Shown: piece by piece, positions 1 to 8,418 of the stretch | Numbering within the stretch: position 1 is the stretch's first letter | Layout of the letters: every line of letters starts with the position of its first letter | Origin: Amanita rubescens | Lineage: Eukaryota; Basidiomycota; Agaricomycetes; Agaricales; Amanitaceae | Length of the DNA: 18,186 nucleotides | NCBI GenBank assembly: GCA_015039365.1 | Contig: WION01000785.1 | Coordinates: 1-18,186 of the forward strand | Direction: 5' to 3' | Position numbers and translations under genes: made by a program | Notes under the pieces: model-generated | Told to the model about the DNA's origin: nothing | Database searches by the model: none | Seen by the model: the letters and a program-made list of their open reading frames with translations, nothing else

Positions 1-351
1 GCACCTTTACCAGTTTTGCGAAACGTGACGGGTCAAGGGCAAAGGCCGTCGACTACGCCCGCAGGAGCTGCAAATGTGACTGCCACGCCGACGCAGAGCT
101 CAACAGGGAATCAGACTCAGACAATTCCTTCAAGTCCTACGTCGAAAGTTGCAAGCACCCAGCATTGGTATGTTATTCTCGTACATTGTTAATATATTCG
201 CTCATGCTAGTATAGCAAACGTTCGTTACCTTCCCGGGTGTACAAGAGAGGCCTCTCAAATAGCGGCACCGCAAGAAAACGGCATAGCCACTTGTCAATA
301 ATGAGAATGGCAAGAAGCAGGAGATTACTAGAGGACAGAGAGACCTTGTGA
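1..351 (+). CDS. 3' end of an unrecognised Thr/Ser/Gln/Pro-rich protein gene (partial)
   Basis: Frame 1 is open from the first base of the window, so the 5' part lies outside. The first 55 codons are rich in Thr, Ser, Gln, Pro and Ala, the composition of a disordered linker. A good intron follows at 168-215 (48 bases; donor GTATGT, acceptor TATAG). Joining 1-167 to 216-351 keeps the frame open and gives a strongly basic C-terminal tail (starts CKRSLPSRVYKRG, many Arg and Ser) ending at TGA 349-351. The alternative acceptor at 209-210 also stays open but stops sooner. I recognise no domain. A basic tail after a disordered linker would suit a nuclear or nucleic-acid-binding protein, but that is inference. 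Without the upstream part the product cannot be named. Confidence 0.42.
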
Positions 352-1238
352 GATATGTTCTGAGCGTTCAACTTCTGATCTATACGAATCTCCTATTTGG
401 GCTTTTGAGCATGACACTAATGACTTCGTAATGAAACAGAATCAGTTACAGTGAAACTTGACGTTACACATTAGCCAACTATATAACTATGTAATTCCAT
501 AACCATATGATGTACGGAATAGCAATGGTTCTTGCACAGCAAGCGATGGGTTTGAATTTAGAATCATTTATGACGAGGTGTTAAACGTATCAAAACTGAG
601 GTCATTTGTATCCAGAACCGTTTATAGGCGAAAAGCAGTAGAGTATCGTCCTTTGTCGTCGCATATGTTCGTCAGAGCCTCGTATTGCCTTATACCTGCT
701 CTCGAACAGCGTACACGTGTCATTTGAATTGCCAACAAAACAGCTTCCGCGGGCATTGAGAGGATTTCCGTTGTGACGACTTGAGCATCCAAACGTACCT
801 GATGATGATGAACATCAGCACTTTTCATTCCACCAAATGATATACAAAAATGTAACTTACAAAACTCGGGCCATCGCGTCCTTATTCGGTTGCTGTTGGT
901 TGGAGGCTGACCAACCGATTTTTGGGTTCAAGCTATTCACCAGCTTGTTTATGAACCGACTTTTGATCGGAGGTGGTGTTACAGCTCCGAGTGGTTCGGA
1001 ATGATGATGATTCGATCTTCAAATGTGCTGGGGACGACCCACGTCTGGAGAATGCCACCGAACATCCAGGGCAGAAAGCTCCAAAAAGTCCGACCTTTCA
1101 GGGTTGCAGTAGATCAACGTCGCGGACTTTGATGATGGCAGTATGCGCGGAAAGACTGGCGTCCCACGCGTGCGTCGCCAAACATAAAAGCGTTTGAACG
1201 GAACCGATGATCCACGACAGCTCGTTGATGATCCTCCT
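352..1238. other. Intergenic stretch, nothing firm
   Basis: No convincing gene. A 68-codon frame on the minus strand (622-828, ATG at 828) has a perfect splice-donor context (CAG|GTACGT) ten codons in, so it could be a first exon, but I could not find a matching second exon. The frame at 973-1197 on the plus strand lacks an ATG start. Both lengths are within chance expectation. Confidence 0.4.
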
Positions 1239-1588
1239 GTGACATATCCGCATTATGGCAACAGAACCTGGACAGCTCATTTTTCGACCGCTTACCTCAA
1301 TTTGCCGGCCGCCGATCTCCGATATCCGTTAGCCGACCTCCGTTGGCCGACCGCCCACGCCAAATAACGACATGGACAAACATAAGGGTTGTTGCCGAAT
1401 GTCCACGTCAAAATTCCTTGTACCACTGCGTGTACCTAATGCAATGGGAGTCGCTACATCATTTATAAAATAAAATCAACATTAAATAAGAAACGAGAAA
1501 ACTACTTAGGATAGAAAGTTGGGTATGAATATTACGCGAAAAGTCCGAAAATGAATGGTGTCAAGTTTCTCGACTCGGAGGTGGGCGC
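1239..1588 (+). repeat. Left arm of a long inverted (foldback) repeat
   Basis: This stretch is closely matched, in opposite orientation, by 2615-3163. The best block (about 68 bases from 1255) is identical in both arms; the rest is roughly 75-85% alike by eye, with small indels. It contains a 25-codon open frame (1255-1332) that is present at the same length in the other arm. The edges are approximate: outward of about 1239 and inward of about 1590 the similarity fades. This arm has no poly(A) insertion and so shows the ancestral empty site at about 1547-1558. Confidence 0.8.
1322..1349 (+). repeat. 14-base tandem duplication in the left arm
   Basis: Two adjacent units, ATATCCGTTAGCCG and ACCTCCGTTGGCCG, stand where the right arm has one, explaining a 14-base length difference between the arms. 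A slippage or duplication event after the arms separated, or a loss in the right arm. Confidence 0.7.
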
Positions 1589-2241
1589 GAAGCGGTATAA
1601 CACTGGTAAGCAGTACGGAAAAAATCATAACTAGAGTTTGGTTCGGATATAGTTTCGGAAACAGGTGTTGACCAAGTCGAGGTCAGGAATCAGGCCGGTC
1701 AGGATCCAGGCCAGTACCTAGGCAATGTCAGGAGTGGTCCACAGGTGTACGGGGATGGCTTGGGTGAATTGATTACGTTAGATGGACGTCGCAGCAATAT
1801 GCGCGGTGAGACGATCCTCGATTCTCCGAGGCCCAGGGCGACTCATTGTCCAAGTTGTTTAGATCCAGCCCTGAGCCAAGGCAACTGCACGAGTGAACCT
1901 AGGGTATACCGAGGCTTACTACCCGTTGATGAATGGTCGACGGGTTGAGAGCGTGCAACAGGCCCAGTTGTACATATTTGGATAACTTCATCTTAGAACG
2001 TCGAGTCACCCCATCTCCAGTGTTACATTGGGTGATCGGAGAGTGGGTAAGGTCGGACGAGGTCGACGTGGAGACTTGCCGTTTGTGAGTTATGCGTTGC
2101 ACTTTCACTGTTCCCCACCTCACCATATCCGAAGTTTAGATCTCAATCGACTAGCATGGGATATAGTTCACTAGCACTGGTGCACGCACAACGTGTGGTT
2201 GAAGACTACGAGCCTGTCTTGTAATAGTGATGTCCTGCTAG
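1589..2241. other. Spacer between the inverted arms, mostly featureless
   Basis: It holds a short tandem repeat at 1681-1712. A plus-strand open frame at 1745-1948 starts with GTG rather than ATG and has no recognisable product. Nothing else is supported. Confidence 0.4.
1681..1712 (+). repeat. Two-copy 16-base tandem repeat
   Basis: GGTCAGGAATCAGGCC is followed directly by GGTCAGGATCCAGGCC, 14 of 16 bases identical. No function is apparent. Confidence 0.75.
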
Positions 2242-2649
2242 CAAGCAAAGGATGGCGTATGCGGGCTGATCAAGCTATCCGGCGCACGAGTGGAAAACGA
2301 CAGTGACAGAGAAGGTGCGTTATACCTTGACTGACCCTCTTCCTCCTCCGCAGGTCTCAGATCCTCCATTCAGGCTGCCAACGTCCTTGATCCACACCCG
2401 GCGACCGTCCACAACCTTATAAACTCCACGTCGACGCCATCTCCCACCCGATTACAGCCATCAACAACGTCAGGACTCAGGATATTCTTATTGAATCTTT
2501 TCGTGACATTCGCGACGAAGATCCAGTTGCCGAGGCCGAGTCCGAGTCTTGACGTAGCCCGGGATTCCCAAACCATCCGTACATCACAATCCAACCTCGT
2601 TCTCCCATTTCATGCTCACATCCTGATCCAAGTCGAGAAGCTTCAATGA
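2242..2649 (+). CDS. Possible spliced gene fragment between the inverted arms
   Basis: A strong small intron lies at 2315-2353 (39 bases): donor GTGCGT, branch-like CTGAC, a pyrimidine tract and CAG. Upstream, the frame is open from a TAG at 2239 and reads into the donor with a charged segment (GARVENDSDRE). Joining across the intron continues open for about 98 codons to TGA 2647-2649. In the second half a competing frame, ending at TGA around 2550, has a more protein-like acidic end (RDIRDEDPVAEAESES), which could mean a frameshift. There is no ATG in the open part, so the start is missing or in an unseen exon. No family is recognised. The last 30 bases overlap the right inverted arm, so this may be an internal part of a decayed mobile element. 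Confidence 0.28.
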
Positions 2650-3163
2650 CATTCATTTTCGCACAGACCACCATCGTCTAACCAAGGCTCAGAGTCTCCC
2701 CTCCTCCCCCTTCTTTAGCATGCGGCTTCGGCCGATTTCGTGTTCATATATGAGTTTTCTTTTCCTCACCTGTGTAGTGTAGGTTTTTTCCCAGATTATA
2801 CTTAGTAGTGTAGTTGGCAATACACGCTGCCGGTTCGCTGGTCTCTTAAAAAAAAAAAAAAAAGACATTCATTTTCAGATTTTTCGCTTAGCCGCACCAA
2901 ACTTAGTTTTCTCATTTTGTAATAGAGTAGAATCCATTCTATAAATGATGCAGTGACTCGCATTGCATTAATAAGTACACGCAGAGGCACAAGGAACTTC
3001 GACGGGCCCACTCGAACAATCGGCAACGACCCTTATGTTTGTCCATGTTGTTGTTTGGCGTGGGCGGTCGGCTAACGGAGGTCGGAGATCGGCGGCCGGC
3101 AAATTGAGGTAAGCGGTCGAAAAATGAGCTGTCCAGGTTCTGTTGCCATACCGCATGATTGAT
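2615..3163 (-). repeat. Right arm of the inverted repeat, interrupted by a retroposed insert
   Basis: Read on the minus strand from 3163, this matches the left arm read from 1239. The minus-strand frame at 3072-3149 encodes the same 25-residue peptide as the left arm with one Ile/Leu change. Homology continues on both sides of the insert at 2661-2863: the bases around 2631-2660 match the left arm beyond the break. Without the insert and one copy of its 13-base duplication the arm is about 333 bases. Confidence 0.8.
2648..2876 (+). mobile_element. Retroposed insertion with poly(A) tail and 13-base target-site duplication
   Basis: The 13-base sequence GACATTCATTTTC occurs at 2648-2660 and again at 2864-2876. 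Between them are 203 bases ending in A16 (2848-2863), so the tail abuts the downstream copy. The left inverted arm carries the matching locus without insertion. This is the signature of target-primed reverse transcription. The insert has a pyrimidine-rich 5' portion and a T-rich body, as in a fungal 3' UTR. I see no clear AATAAA, no pol III A box and only a weak GGTTCG motif near the 3' end, so a 5'-truncated LINE copy or a processed mRNA fragment seems likelier than a tRNA-derived SINE. Confidence 0.72.
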
Positions 3164-4544
3164 CACAAGTCCACGTAGTACAATGTCCTTCAGTTTCGAG
3201 TCTTTACGCTTTCATCCAAAATCGCCCTAACTGGCCGTATCCCAGAGATGCTTCGCGGTCTGGGCCATTTCTCTTCAAGAATGGACCAGGATGACTTCCT
3301 CCGATTCCGTAGAGGACCTATTCGTGTAGAATCTCATTGATCACTTGATACTGCTTGATTGCTGTCTTTTCTACGGTATCAATATGTATAAGTAAAGTAG
3401 ACTCTTCTTCTCGTAGATGCACAAGGAGTGACAGTTACCGGGAGAGGGGTGCAATAGAGCGAATAACAACCCTTGCGTCGATTTGATCGTTCCAAATGAT
3501 GTCTAGAGAAACTTCAATGAACGTAAAAAGGACTCCTGGCCAATGCATACTTGGTGTGGGAGCCCCGAATTCGCACAACGACACCTTCAATGGGATTTGT
3601 GGACCACCAGTGGAGTGGTTACAGTCGACTCGGGCCCTCTTAACCAATACCACCCGGGAGTCATGGGTTAGGAGTAAGAAGAGTTTTTGAAGGAGCTATT
3701 TCAATATATGAGCCTACTTGGGATCCCGGATTATGAGGGACGTACGGGAAGTGTAAGCTAAGACGGAGAAAACAAAAGAAGCGTGCCATGGGATTCCAAA
3801 TACACGCATACAAACCAGCCTACTCGACGACGTAGCGGTAAGTACTGATTGGATTTGGTTCTGGTACGCAAGCTCAGCGAAATTCCAGAGGAACCCCCCG
3901 CTCAAATCCTGAAGGCTTGAACCCCGAAAGGGGGTACTAGCACACGTGTTTCCTGAAGCTTAACTTAAACCATTGACCAATTATTAATTCTCCATAAGGG
4001 TACCCGTACAATTGTCCCTGAACTTTCCCGCCAGTTGATACCCACTCCTCTGGACCCCTACTTCACCTCTGCGGTTCCACGTTTTGGCAGCAGACGGGGA
4101 GTTGACTCAACCGAACCACTTCGGATTACGCCAATTTATCATCTCTATCGGAATCCTTCTTGACCTTCCATTGTACATCGGCATGCCGACACCCTGCATA
4201 TCCCTGTTATGTGGCTGGGTTCCACTCAAACCATATTACTATAAGCCTTGATTGATATACTTTATAGAACGAGTTTGGTGGCATTCAAGGTGAAGCCCTG
4301 ACGGAACCCGCGTTTCATCAAGTTCCCCTTACAAGAACATGGTTTTATAAGGTGAAGATGCATTATTAATCAAGCATCCAACATGCATCGACAGCTAAAT
4401 AAAAGAAACGAAATTTGTAGAGACTCGAAAGTGCGCAGCACCCGGGTGGAAGGCGTGACGAAGGCTGCAATGGTATCAAAAACCTTCAAAGACGGTTAGA
4501 CATCGGTTATTATTTGTTTTTCAAATGTAAGTATCACGTACAAA
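3164..4544. other. Long stretch without a supported gene
   Basis: Several modest open frames are present: plus 3179-3340 (no ATG), plus 3496-3690 (64 codons from ATG, unrecognised), and plus 3969-4163 (no ATG, Pro-rich). None has a family signature or clear splice partners, and all are within chance length. The last 30 bases or so, next to gene A's stop, belong to the 3' flank shared by the zinc-finger paralogs. Confidence 0.4.
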
Positions 4545-5234
4545 TCAAGTAGGAAACTCGCTTCTAGGGCACGTTTTCTTATGGGCATCGCACGAATCTT
4601 TTCTCGTAAATGTTTTGCCGCACTGGTCGCAGACAAATTGTGGCTGCGAATGACGCAGTGCGTATCTTTGGTGCCGAATTATATCAGCCTCTCGTGCGGT
4701 ATCGGCGCCGCATTCACAAAGATAACGCTTCTTCCCGTCCCGAAGAAAGGTTGAGAAGGAGGGGGGAGTGTTCACTGGAGTTGGCACGCCCTCGTCCAAT
4801 GAAATTCCCCTTGGACTGACATATAACGATACATCATCCGGTCCATAATTCTCGGCGGGCGGAGACACCTGAGAAGTGCGCAAGCGCGTGGACTCGGCTG
4901 GCGGAGGAGTTAATACGAAGCCGCTTGGCCTCATATACTCTATCGTGCCTTGTCTCCAGACATGGTGCACTTGCGTTTCTCGAGCAATGTTGTCTCCCTG
5001 AAGTTCGCCGAGGAGGTCCAGAATGGTGTTTACACAGACGATGGAACAGCAGGAATGATAAAGTGAGAAGGAGATGGAAGACGATGACGAGTAGGTACTT
5101 GCCCATGCATAACCGGGTTGCATGTTGACGTTTCCCAGGTGTACAACACCGGCGCCGTTGGAGTGCGTCGAAGGATCGGTGCCTGTGTATTCCTCACCGC
5201 TCAAGCGCGAAAGCCAATAGGAGTCGAAGGACAT
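4545..5234 (-). CDS. Zinc-finger-like protein, paralog A
   Basis: ATG at 5234 was chosen over the in-frame ATG at 5288 because the latter lies upstream of the TATA box and paralogs B and C start at the same distance from theirs. Exon 1 (5103-5234, 44 codons) ends MQPGYAW. The intron has a GC donor (GCAAGT at 5102) and the only downstream AG is CTTCAG, giving intron 4998-5102 (105 bases, phase 0). Exon 2 encodes a Pro/Ser-rich linker, then two finger-like modules: C138-x-C140...H153-x6-H160 and C167-x2-C170...H183-x3-C187 of a 194-residue product, with linker SQPQF between them. It ends FPT. It is probably a nuclear DNA-binding protein; target unknown. The whole intron is also open in frame, so an unspliced 229-residue form with a Ser-rich insert is possible. 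Confidence 0.75.
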   Translation of the reverse strand: MSFDSYWLSRLSGEEYTGTDPSTHSNGAGVVHLGNVNMQPGYAWASTYSSSSSISFSLYHSCCSIVCVNTILDLLGELQGDNIARETQVHHVWRQGTIEYMRPSGFVLTPPPAESTRLRTSQVSPPAENYGPDDVSLYVSPRGISLDEGVPTPVNTPPSFSTFLRDGKKRYLCECGADTAREADIIRHQRYALRHSQPQFVCDQCGKTFTRKDSCDAHKKTCPRSEFPT

Positions 5235-5271
5235 GTCTAGAAAAGCGGGTGTATGGGTGACGAGAAGATAA

Positions 5272-5282
5272 GCAAATTTATA
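5272..5282 (-). promoter_or_regulatory. TATA box of gene A
   Basis: TATAAATTTGC on the minus strand begins 48 bases upstream of the ATG at 5234. Gene B has the identical 11-mer at the identical distance. Confidence 0.65.
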
Positions 5283-5492
5283 GCACATGCGCTGACTCGA
5301 ACTAATTGGTCAGTAAATGGATAATAGGTCGTATTCGCCGTAGCCGTAAGCCATGCGCCATTATTCCATTCACAAATTCACAACTCGCACCGGCGTGGGA
5401 CAAGAAAGAGTTTTTATCGACGTCATTGTAACGGCGCAATGGCTATTGTTGCCACATAAGCAAGTACCAAATGGTTATCGAGAAAGGCCGTT

Positions 5493-6595
5493 TTACCTAT
5501 TTTTTAAAGGGAAACATTCTGACGGTGCAACAGCCATAGACATCGAAGGATTTCGACCTTCCTTCAATTCAAACTTGATATCAGGCGCTCCGTATTGTAT
5601 GGAATGAATAAGTTGTAAAACGGTATCCTTCCGCAGTCCAAGGTTTAACCCACTGATAACCAAGTTCCATAATGCTGTTGAGACGCCCAATGCATTCCAA
5701 TTCCAGATATTAGAAACGCAACCCCCATCGGTATCCGAGCTTAAAAGGCGTGCAGGGGATTCGTTTTTTAATCCTTTGGGAAGGGAATTCACGTTAGATG
5801 AATCGTGTTGCAGACGTATTCGCAACCGATGATGAAGAAAGGTTTATCTAGATCGTATATCTTGATCGGGCCGGAACGAATTCTCCCGTTATTTATCAGA
5901 AAATTTGGACAGTAGGGGCATTGAATTCCGTTAAAGACAAGAGGTTGAGGGTCCCAGTAAAGGAATCTATACTCCATGGGCATACGCGCAGTCGACGTGG
6001 ATGCAGCCATGGTAAAGTACGAGGGTGATGAAGGAAGCCAAAAAGTTTTCAAGATAGAGTACAAGGAAGGGATGCTGTGTGTTTGAGTAGCGTTGGCATT
6101 TGTCGCTAAGGACTGAAGATGTATTTTGAACGCTTCTTCAATAGTTGGACCCGTAGCAGACGTTGGATTTGGGGCAGCCAATGAATTGAGAAGCGCAGCG
6201 AGAAATTCTTGAGGGCTGACGTGTGCAAATTCGCCCCAATCACGAAAGACAAACTTGGATTCCACCGGAGCATATGCTATTAAGGCTGCAGTGCCTGGTT
6301 GGGTCGCAATCGGATATCCTACGCCGCTAAGAAGGGTTCCTGAGCCCCATTGTGGAAAGCCCTGGGACACATGATGAGCGCCGGCGTTCAGCGGAACAAT
6401 GTGGAACCATCTCACACCTTGCGCTTCTCGCTTTACTGGCACGCGCTTGGGAACAGAGCAAACTGGTTATCGTTTGCCATTTGAAGCATCACAAGTATCC
6501 TTACTGACTTATGTCTTACAGTAACCATGACGTTCCGTACGCATTGATGAAGCAACCCACATAAATGAAGCCATGTCCATTGCGGCCTGTTTCAT
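5493..6595 (-). pseudogene. Decayed DUF6729-type gene (frameshifted and truncated)
   Basis: A possible first exon starts at ATG 6595 (to 6520), followed by a 57-base intron 6463-6519 (GTAAGA...CAG) and a long exon open to a stop at 5789. The exon carries FWLPSSPSYFTMAASTS, then WDPQPL, a CPYC knuckle (Cys 207 and 210) and DLDKPFFIIGCEYVC, matching from memory the N-terminal part of the DUF6729-type family, whose function is unknown. Directly after CEYVC the frame breaks. Homology resumes in another frame (5825-5493) with LPKGL, NWNALGVSTALWNLV and further helical sequence. The second cysteine pair expected near the break and the long C-terminal region of the family are absent. Downstream a weak donor (GTAAAA near 5494) could extend it slightly. 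A coding role for the present copy is unlikely unless the break is an assembly error. Confidence 0.72.
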
Positions 6596-6929
6596 CCTAT
6601 TTACGGCCCCCCAACAGAGTCATGAATGCGCTGCTCCGACCAATAGTTGGGACGGTAACATTCTATTCTCTACTGTCTTGATGGAAGAATTTCAAGGTGC
6701 AGACTCCAATCGGTCCGATGACAACTTGCCTTTGATAAACTAACCGAGGATGATATAGTCTCACTGTGCGAATCCATATGTGAATGACGACGATAAAATA
6801 TGTCATTGTCTCGGCAGGGGCATACGCTGCTCATTATATAAGAAGTAGAAGGCGCTTATAAGGTCTAGACTGAGTGGGAACGGCAGCGGCTCTGTGAGTA
6901 CGTGAGGTTTTACGTCACGGATTTAAATA
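6596..6929. other. Divergent spacer upstream of the DUF6729-like relic
   Basis: No gene is seen. A TATATAAG motif at 6835-6842 on the plus strand lies about 95 bases before the ATG of the small plus-strand frame at 6930 and could be its promoter. Confidence 0.35.
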
Positions 6930-7127
6930 ATGGTGGATCAGCAAAACACGACGGGGGTTATGAAAGGAGATAATGTTATGATAGTCATTGCTGCTCCAGT
7001 CCAGATGGTTGGTGATGCAAGTAAGTGGACAGTCAAGGAGGACCTGTACAATATTACAATTTAGCATGCAACAGAACGGCACCCTAAAAGTATTTACTTA
7101 ATCAGTACGGGCGGTCCTACTGATTAG
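6930..7127 (+). CDS. Possible small spliced gene, unknown product
   Basis: ATG at 6930 opens a 30-codon exon (MVDQQNTTGVMKGDN... with a short hydrophobic patch MIVIAAPV) that runs into a consensus donor GTAAGT at 7021. Two acceptors are possible: TTTAG at 7064 or CAACAG at 7074. With the second (54-base intron) the frame continues to TAG 7125-7127, for a 47-residue product. A TATA-like motif lies upstream. No family is recognised, and the length is easily reached by chance. The donor quality and upstream TATA are the only positive signs. Confidence 0.28.
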
Positions 7128-7740
7128 ACCAAAGGGGTAGAAGACAGAAATCAATTGTTACCTCACAATTACTGAAAGTTCCCCGCGCAAGCCCGGCGCA
7201 CGGTCACAGTCCAGCCGCGCTAATTCAGAAAGTCGTCACTGCGACGCTTCAGACGCAGAGGTTCCCAGGAAACCACTCAACCTGAAATCTGAGGCGTCAA
7301 AACATGGCAGCGGTACAACGCGCCTTCTAATGCCACAGCCATCTGGCCTGTATAGCTCACTGTCTTCTCTCGCTTAATTTGTCGTTTCTTGTGTTCGGAG
7401 ATTGAGCGCTTCCTACAAAGATGGGTAGACGCCGTCACTGTTGTAATCTTTCATGAGGCCTATAGCTATCAAATGAAAATTTGCTGATTGACCGAGCTTA
7501 CCCGAGTGTAAATGAATTCCACCATTCCAAAATATCTCCCGACCCCCGCCTTTGGCGGTAAACACGCAAGGACCTACCACATTATTTTTCTCGTAAGTGT
7601 TCACGGCGTGCGATTAGATTCAAGATTTGCTCGCTGATTATTTCAACCTTGCTACGTTTCTACGTTTCAATGTACCCCTTTTTCTAAGCACCTCGAATAA
7701 CGGACGCTCGAGTTTAAGTCATGCGAAAATCAGTGATTAA
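7128..7740. other. Stretch without a supported gene
   Basis: A minus-strand open frame at 7413-7604 (no ATG start, residues such as GGREIFWNGG) is the only candidate and is within chance length. A short perfect hairpin CCGCC-TTT-GGCGG lies near 7546-7558. Confidence 0.35.
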
Positions 7741-7962
7741 AAAGGAGAACTCCGAATACAGTCACTTACAAGTCTCCTTTTGCAAGCATCTTATCGTCAT
7801 TTTTCGAGTGTTTTCGGGGTAGGAGTAACCGGTAACCAGATGTTAAGATGGCACGAACTAGCAGCTAGGGAAACGGCCGTTACAGACACTGAAAAGGAAT
7901 CGCGTCCAAAGTCATGCGAATACCAGTACACCGATTTGGAATCGTATATACATAGAGTCTAA
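7741..7962 (+). CDS. Open frame, possible exon, unknown
   Basis: It is open from the TAA at 7738-7740 to the TAA at 7960-7962, with the first ATG at 7840 (MLRWHELAARETAVTDTEKE...). The C-terminal half is hydrophilic and charged. It is followed about 100 bases later by another small plus-strand frame (8059-8307); the only GT near its end, in the codon before the stop, is a poor donor, so I do not join them. No family is recognised. Confidence 0.18.
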   Translation, partial: KGELRIQSLTSLLLQASYRHFSSVFGVGVTGNQMLRWHELAARETAVTDTEKESRPKSCEYQYTDLESYIHRV

Positions 7963-8058
7963 ATTTTTAAATCGGATTTGGCGTCCAATTACTGGAAGCG
8001 AGTATGATATATACCTCCAGTGAATCTTACTGCAACCGTTGTCAGTGCGATAACCTAG

Positions 8059-8307
8059 ATGAACGTCGGGGACGCACGAACGAGATGCCCTAACTCGCGA
8101 CGTCACGTCAAAAAGGAAGAAGGGTGTAGATGGCATGAAGGCAATGAGTACGACGCATTTCGGTGTGACCCAGCTGGTTACTTAGTAGGGTATTGGGGGC
8201 TAGAACCTGGCATTGCGAGAAAAAGACGTTACAAAACAGGTAAGGCGCAGTGGCAGTCAACAGGAGATCATAATTCTGCACGGGAGAAGTTGATAGCCCC
8301 GACGTGA
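8059..8307 (+). CDS. Small unknown protein, 82 residues
   Basis: ATG at 8059 to TGA at 8305-8307. A TATATA motif at 8008-8013 lies about 50 bases upstream, close to the 47-48 bases seen for the three zinc-finger genes. The product is basic and hydrophilic, with three Cys, a Trp/His-rich middle and a Lys/Arg stretch (ARKRRYKTGK). No membrane segment or signal peptide is visible. The opposite strand is also open over most of this span (8108-8314), so strand choice rests on the ATG and the upstream TATA. Confidence 0.32.
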   Translation: MNVGDARTRCPNSRRHVKKEEGCRWHEGNEYDAFRCDPAGYLVGYWGLEPGIARKRRYKTGKAQWQSTGDHNSAREKLIAPT

Positions 8308-8393
8308 CCGCCATTTTCTCATGGCTCGGGATTCTCCACCAATCCAGAACAATAACCTCACATGGGGCACTGCTCTATACCGCACAGCCAAGG

Positions 8394-8416
8394 TTTTTTT
8401 TTGAATACTTTATTAG
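8394..8416 (-). terminator. Poly(A) signal followed by A9 on the minus strand
   Basis: Read on the minus strand, AATAAA (about 8408-8413) is followed after a few bases by nine A residues (8394-8402). It sits directly after the stop codon of the minus-strand frame ending at 8419, as a very short 3' UTR would. The encoded A9 could instead be the tail of an old retroposed copy. Confidence 0.4.
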
Positions 8417-8418
8417 AG

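Noticed and set aside
2802..3166. Overlapping minus-strand frames in the right inverted arm
   Set aside because: They cross the boundary of the retroposed insert and its poly(A) tract, so they cannot be ancestral coding sequence.
3969..4163. Pro-rich plus-strand frame
   Set aside because: It reads like protein, but has no ATG, no clear splice sites and only 64 codons, well within chance.
8394..8410. Target-site duplication around the A9 tract
   Set aside because: The bases after the tract (CCTTGGCTGTGCGG on the minus strand) do not recur at a plausible upstream end.
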